This document shows positions 59,940 to 64,000 of a stretch of 64,000 bases of DNA, piece by piece. Every line of letters starts with the position of its first letter. The stretch's first letter is position 1. This stretch comes from Druceiella hillmani (taxonomy: Eukaryota; Arthropoda; Insecta; Lepidoptera; Hepialidae). The position numbers were made by a program, and so were the translations under genes. Location: the NCBI GenBank assembly GCA_039881145.1, contig JAYKKI010000029.1, positions 23,806,001 through 23,870,000 on the forward strand, written 5' to 3'. Under the pieces are notes generated by a model. The model saw only the letters and a program-made list of their open reading frames with translations. It ran no database searches and had not been told where the DNA came from.

Positions 59940-61445
59940 TTTTCATTACTTATATTTTATAATTTCTTCATTTTTTGCATATAATATGTTAATGTTACAT
60001 TCTGTGCTAGTTTATTAAACTGTACCTCTGTGGCTGTTACACCGGTTCCTAAATCTTGGATACACTGTAACAAATTCCTGATTGAAAAGTGCCATTTGTA
60101 GTAATAATTAAGGGGCTATCAAACAAATGATACCATTACGTATGTAATTAGACACAATAAATCTGTAGAAATACACAACATATACCCATAAATTATAAAT
60201 CATTAGAAAGATACACTCATTAATCTTTAAAATTGGAAAAAAACTTCTATTGCTATAGTTACCGAGTCATCAAAGTTGAGAATAATTGTGAAATAGGAGT
60301 ATTTTGTGATAACTAATCTTAAAAATTACGCTAATTTATAATATAAAATTATATTCAATATATCACAAATAAAGTTAACTTTACAGTTGGGTTGCAAAAT
60401 TTCGATACGTTTTGTATTTAATTCATAAACACAAATTGAAATCACCTAAAATTATGCACAAATCTCTCATATGGAAAAAAACATTAACCAAAATTTATAT
60501 AAAACAATTGCCATAATCCATAATTAGTCAGTTAAGCTCCAACGCTTGCATAAAGAGAGGTTTTAAAGCATATTCTCATTACACTTTCACAATTTATACA
60601 TTATACACAATTTTTTATACTAAGAGCCCCATCATGGTCATTGTATTATTTACGTAATGTAATATTTTTTCATACTTTTTATACCAAAAGGTTACTTAAT
60701 AAAATTTAATCTTTATAATTTGTGATACAGCGGAAGTGTTCTCCTCAACATTTGATATGAAATACTACTTATAGTCTACAAATTTTTAATTTGAAAAATT
60801 CTTATCATAGCGAGGGAAGAATAAATATCAACCAACTCATTTTATGTTGATTTGTTCCAGCTTTAATCATTCAAAAACAGTATTACACATTATAGATATA
60901 CAAAAGATATTCTTGCAGCTCTGCATCTTCGTAATCACATTCATTCATAATCACAATAACAATTACAACTTTTTTAATGGGTTTTCTATTTTTGTAAGTC
61001 ATAATACTTGCGAAATAAAACTGATCTTTTAAAATATGTCAAAATATATGTCAATATATCGAAGGTGTAATGTATTTTTTCATAACTTTTGAAATATGTA
61101 ATTTTCATGTTAAACCAAAGAAGGTTTAATACTATATACAAAAAACTATGTATTTAAAACATTACGGCTCAGAATCAGTTGTTCCATTATAAAAAATTGA
61201 TTTTACCCGTTTTAGTGCCATGTTTTTTTATTCATATTTACTTAAAAATGCCAAAGAAATCTTTTGTTTTTGATGTCATTTACCTTTGTCTCGAAAGAAA
61301 ACAGTATCTCTTCCAAAATTTGTCTAATTTTAATAATTTTTTCGATGTTTTCATAATAAAAACTTGTGCAAGGATAATAAAATACAAAGAAAATTATGGA
61401 AATATATATTGTGAACAAAAATTATAACAAAAACTGAAATCAAGG
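59940..61445. other. AT-rich intergenic DNA, no gene seen
   Basis: Near 60030-60075 'cctctgtggctgttacaccg' with 'gtaacaaatt' weakly resembles 48300-48345 ('cctctgcttgagtc', 'gttacaccgttcc'), hinting at a shared repeat. No coding feature is supported. Confidence 0.45.
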
Positions 61446-61637
61446 TCATGTCGTATTTTTGCAGTCCGGTACATCCTCCGTATCAGCAAAATAATTGTTA
61501 TCGTCACTATTATCACTATCACTCAAAATTTGCATTGCGACAAATTGTGAGTGTACCACAATGTCACTCCCACTATCACTTTCTTCACAACTTGAGAAAC
61601 GATCATTTTCACTCGAATTATTTTTGTATTCTGACAT
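61446..61637 (-). pseudogene. Possible piggyBac-like transposase N-terminus
   Basis: A minus-strand ATG at 61637 opens a 63-codon, very acidic frame: SSENDRFSSCEESDSGSDIV, then QILSDSDNSDDNNYFADTED, ending NTT and stop. An acidic Ser/Asp-rich N-terminus is usual in piggyBac transposases but is not diagnostic. It lies 220 bases inside a TTAA-anchored end (61860). The catalytic DDD domain is absent. Confidence 0.4.
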
Positions 61638-61744
61638 TATGAGTTAAAAATTTTCTTTTCCTGGATCCTTTTTATATTGTGATTATTAATAATATTATAA
61701 TTTGAACTTTATGTAACACGTAGAAAGTTAAAAAATTAGCGATG

Positions 61745-61863
61745 CATGCGAACGACCTACCCATACCACGCTCAACTGATTTCGCTAATGCCATCGCGCT
61801 CGTTGCAAATTTAGTTAGTAAGCGCACAAGCGCGTTGGCACTCACCGGCACTCAAACGGTTAA
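61745..61863 (-). mobile_element. piggyBac-like 5' end at TTAA
   Basis: Read on the minus strand the text starts at TTAA (61860-61863) with CCGTTTGAGTGCCGGTGAG, a repeat of the GAGTGCC unit, then a GC-richer tract with 'gcgcttgtgcgc' and 'aacgagcgcgatggc'. TTAA plus a short CC-starting terminus is the mark of piggyBac-type elements. No partner end was found toward lower coordinates. Confidence 0.45.
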
Positions 61864-63073
61864 AATATGCTCTTCCTAGAAGTGTCGGTTAGTTGTAAAA
61901 CATAAATTTTATGGTAATTTTATATAAACATAATTTATGTCAAAAATAAATTTTATAATTATAGTAAGGTCACTTTGCATGATCTTTGTGCGCATTTCAA
62001 TCTTTTTTGTTTTTGGTTTCGTTTTTTTATACCAATTCTTGTTTGTATTTGCAAATTCAATGTTAAGGAATACTAATAATGGCAATTAAATTGAAAAACT
62101 AACTTAACTTATAACTTATACTTTATTGACAAGGTACATTTTTGTACGAGAACTTTTCCAAATCATTTTTTTTAATAGAAAAATCGTGATCAAGTCCTAA
62201 TTTTCATAAACACTTCGTTTTTACCCATTCATTTAAAACAGAAGGAATCCGAAAATTTTCACTAAACCAGAATTGTTACTGAGTTTGGTTTATAACTTGC
62301 CTATAGCTTGTAAATGATTTTTCCTTATTTTTAGTATTATGGAAAATATTCTACGTTTGCTAGTGAATTTTCAAGCAAGTTTTAAGTTAATAATTTTTAG
62401 ACTATAGATTTTTATAATTTTTTATTTAATTTCATATTAATTTTTGTAACTTAAAAAAAACCAATTCACACATCAATTAAAATCAAAATATGAAATGTAA
62501 TAACCCTAAACAGACAAAATGTAACTTAAAATATTAATTAAATCAAATTCCATTTTAAATTTCTTCTTTTTTTTCTATTTTAACTTGGTAGCTAATCTTA
62601 ATCAATTATTTAGATAATTTTCTGCATACAAATACAAATATTTTTCGAATAAAATAAATATATTAGACAATTTTGAAACTATAATATTATTAAAAAAATA
62701 CCTAAGTGTACATGTGGAGATTAAAACATAGGTGAACTGTACTAGTGAGGTATAATTGTAATGAATTTATAGACTTAATACGTTGTGTTGGGTAAAATTT
62801 AAACTTACTAAAATTGATAATTATTTTTATTTAGTAAAAAACATCTTTTGCAAAAAATAGTGCATATTAAAATATTTGTTTCATGTAATATTTTTAAAGT
62901 TAATTTAAGAAAAACAGTTAATTCCATGATACATTCTTGAATCAACAAGTATCAAGTTTACATGAAAAAATTAAATATTTATCTGATAATATCCTAATTG
63001 GTCCTTATCACATATTTGATGACCACACGAATTGTATTCAATATTTATGTTCAGCAGATATTTGAGCAACGCT
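61864..63073. other. AT-rich intergenic DNA, no gene seen
   Basis: No supported feature. A phrase 'aattatagtaaggtcacttt' near 61958 recurs as 'aattatagtgaggtcacttt' near 63973. Confidence 0.5.
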
Positions 63074-63124
63074 GGGGAATAACAATTTTTAATACCTATA
63101 GGTATTCAAAATTGTTATTCCCCC
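63074..63124. repeat. Near-perfect hairpin, about 22-nt arms
   Basis: The left arm starts 'ggggaataacaattttt' and the right arm ends 'aaaattgttattcccc', and the centre 'aatacctataggtatt' is itself palindromic. A one-base bulge is the only defect seen. Confidence 0.88.
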
Positions 63125-64000
63125 AAATTTAGCATTAATAGATATAGTATTATATTATTTTCCCTGCATTCATCACCAAACCACCTAGCTCAGTGATTTT
63201 TTTCTCCGACTACGTTGTTATTATTATTTATATCTCAATAATTATACTACATAAGTACAAGCTATATAACCTGTGAAAATCTTGAAACAATAAGCAATTA
63301 TATTACAAAAGTTGTATGTCAATTGGTTTAATAGTTCTTGCCTGAATCTGTAAAAAACAAACATACAAACAGAATTTTGTCTTAACAATGTTATTGAGAT
63401 TATAGTGTGAATACTATATTGTCAGGCTATGAATAATTGAAGTTTTTGTGGTATAATTTATTAAATACAATTCTGAAGAATAACGTCATGTTAACCAAAT
63501 TACAATATTGTGATAATTATTTCAGCATAGCATTTATAATTTTTGACAAATATATGTATGCTAAAAATGCTTGAGAACAAGTTTGTTTGTAAAAAATTAA
63601 AATATATACAAGTTATAATCAACTTAATATTATCGTGTACAACTGTGATTTTAGCAATTTTTTAGTTTTTCTTTAAAAGAGATTATTTCTTTTATTTATT
63701 TTAGAATGTTTTTGAAGTAGTAAGAAGTGAGTATTTTTTAAATTGGTTAATATCAAACATAAATAACATATCATCACTTTGAAGTTGTTATCATTTCCTA
63801 ACGCGTTTAAATCTATTTTATAAACAATTGGCTAACTAATTAAATTTACTGCTGTTTGACGAAGTGATCACCTTTATTCAATAAATGTGGTTATTACAGT
63901 ATCACTAATAGCAATCCTTAATCTATGATACGAAAAAAAAAAAAATAATACAATTTTTTATGTATTATTTTTAATTATAGTGAGGTCACTTTACTGGTTT
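63125..64000. other. AT-rich intergenic DNA, no gene seen
   Basis: No supported feature up to the window end. Confidence 0.55.

Noticed and set aside
61958..64000. Direct repeat 'aattatagtRaggtcacttt' about 2 kb apart
   Set aside because: A single 20-base similarity with no supporting flanks; the second copy is at the window edge.
1..64000. CRISPR arrays, bacterial operons, phage or defence systems
   Set aside because: No regularly spaced repeats with unique spacers, no ribosome-binding-site-led gene runs; spliced gene and eukaryotic transposons throughout.

Overview
The window is nuclear DNA from an animal, most likely an insect. It is strongly AT-rich, with one long spliced gene, TA microsatellites, and many decayed eukaryotic transposons of kinds common in insects (Jockey, R1, mariner, hAT, piggyBac-like, Helitron-like, tRNA-derived SINE). 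No bacterial operon, CRISPR array or rRNA is visible. The species cannot be named from the sequence.

Only one gene looks functional: a six-exon gene on the plus strand (15966-25082). Its exons join in frame to 295 codons plus a stop. The protein matches the TMEM53/DUF829 alpha/beta-hydrolase family and keeps a Ser-Asp-His triad arrangement. A poly(A) signal follows at 25123. An acceptor-like site just upstream of the chosen ATG leaves open a further 5' exon.

Layout: 1-15.9 kb is AT-rich and gene-poor. It holds a Helitron-like remnant, two SINE copies, a possible DDE transposase relic and a striking series of long, near-perfect inverted repeats. 16-25 kb is the TMEM53-like gene. 26.4-36.7 kb is a transposon graveyard: a minus-strand reverse transcriptase piece, a Jockey element with gag, endonuclease and RT, an ORF1-type fragment, a mariner and a hAT/DUF4371 relic. 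38.6-44.2 kb holds a duplicated block split by a SINE and an R1-type retrotransposon. 47.5-59.9 kb is the second copy of duplicated DNA, carrying its own insertions: about 2.2 kb of unknown DNA, a mariner, a probable Helitron end and an almost full hAT transposon with a perfect 8-bp target duplication. 60-64 kb is AT-rich with a piggyBac-like 5' end.

The main structural finding is an old collinear duplication. Segments at about 22.8-26.35, 38.6-40.4 and 44.0-44.2 kb recur in the same order and orientation at about 47.5-53.0, 54.4-58.7 and 59.7-59.9 kb. The two copies act as empty-site controls for each other's insertions (SINE, hAT, mariner, R1). The downstream copy lacks the last TMEM53 exon, and a dead mariner lies in its place. 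All similarities were judged by eye; no alignment or database search was run.
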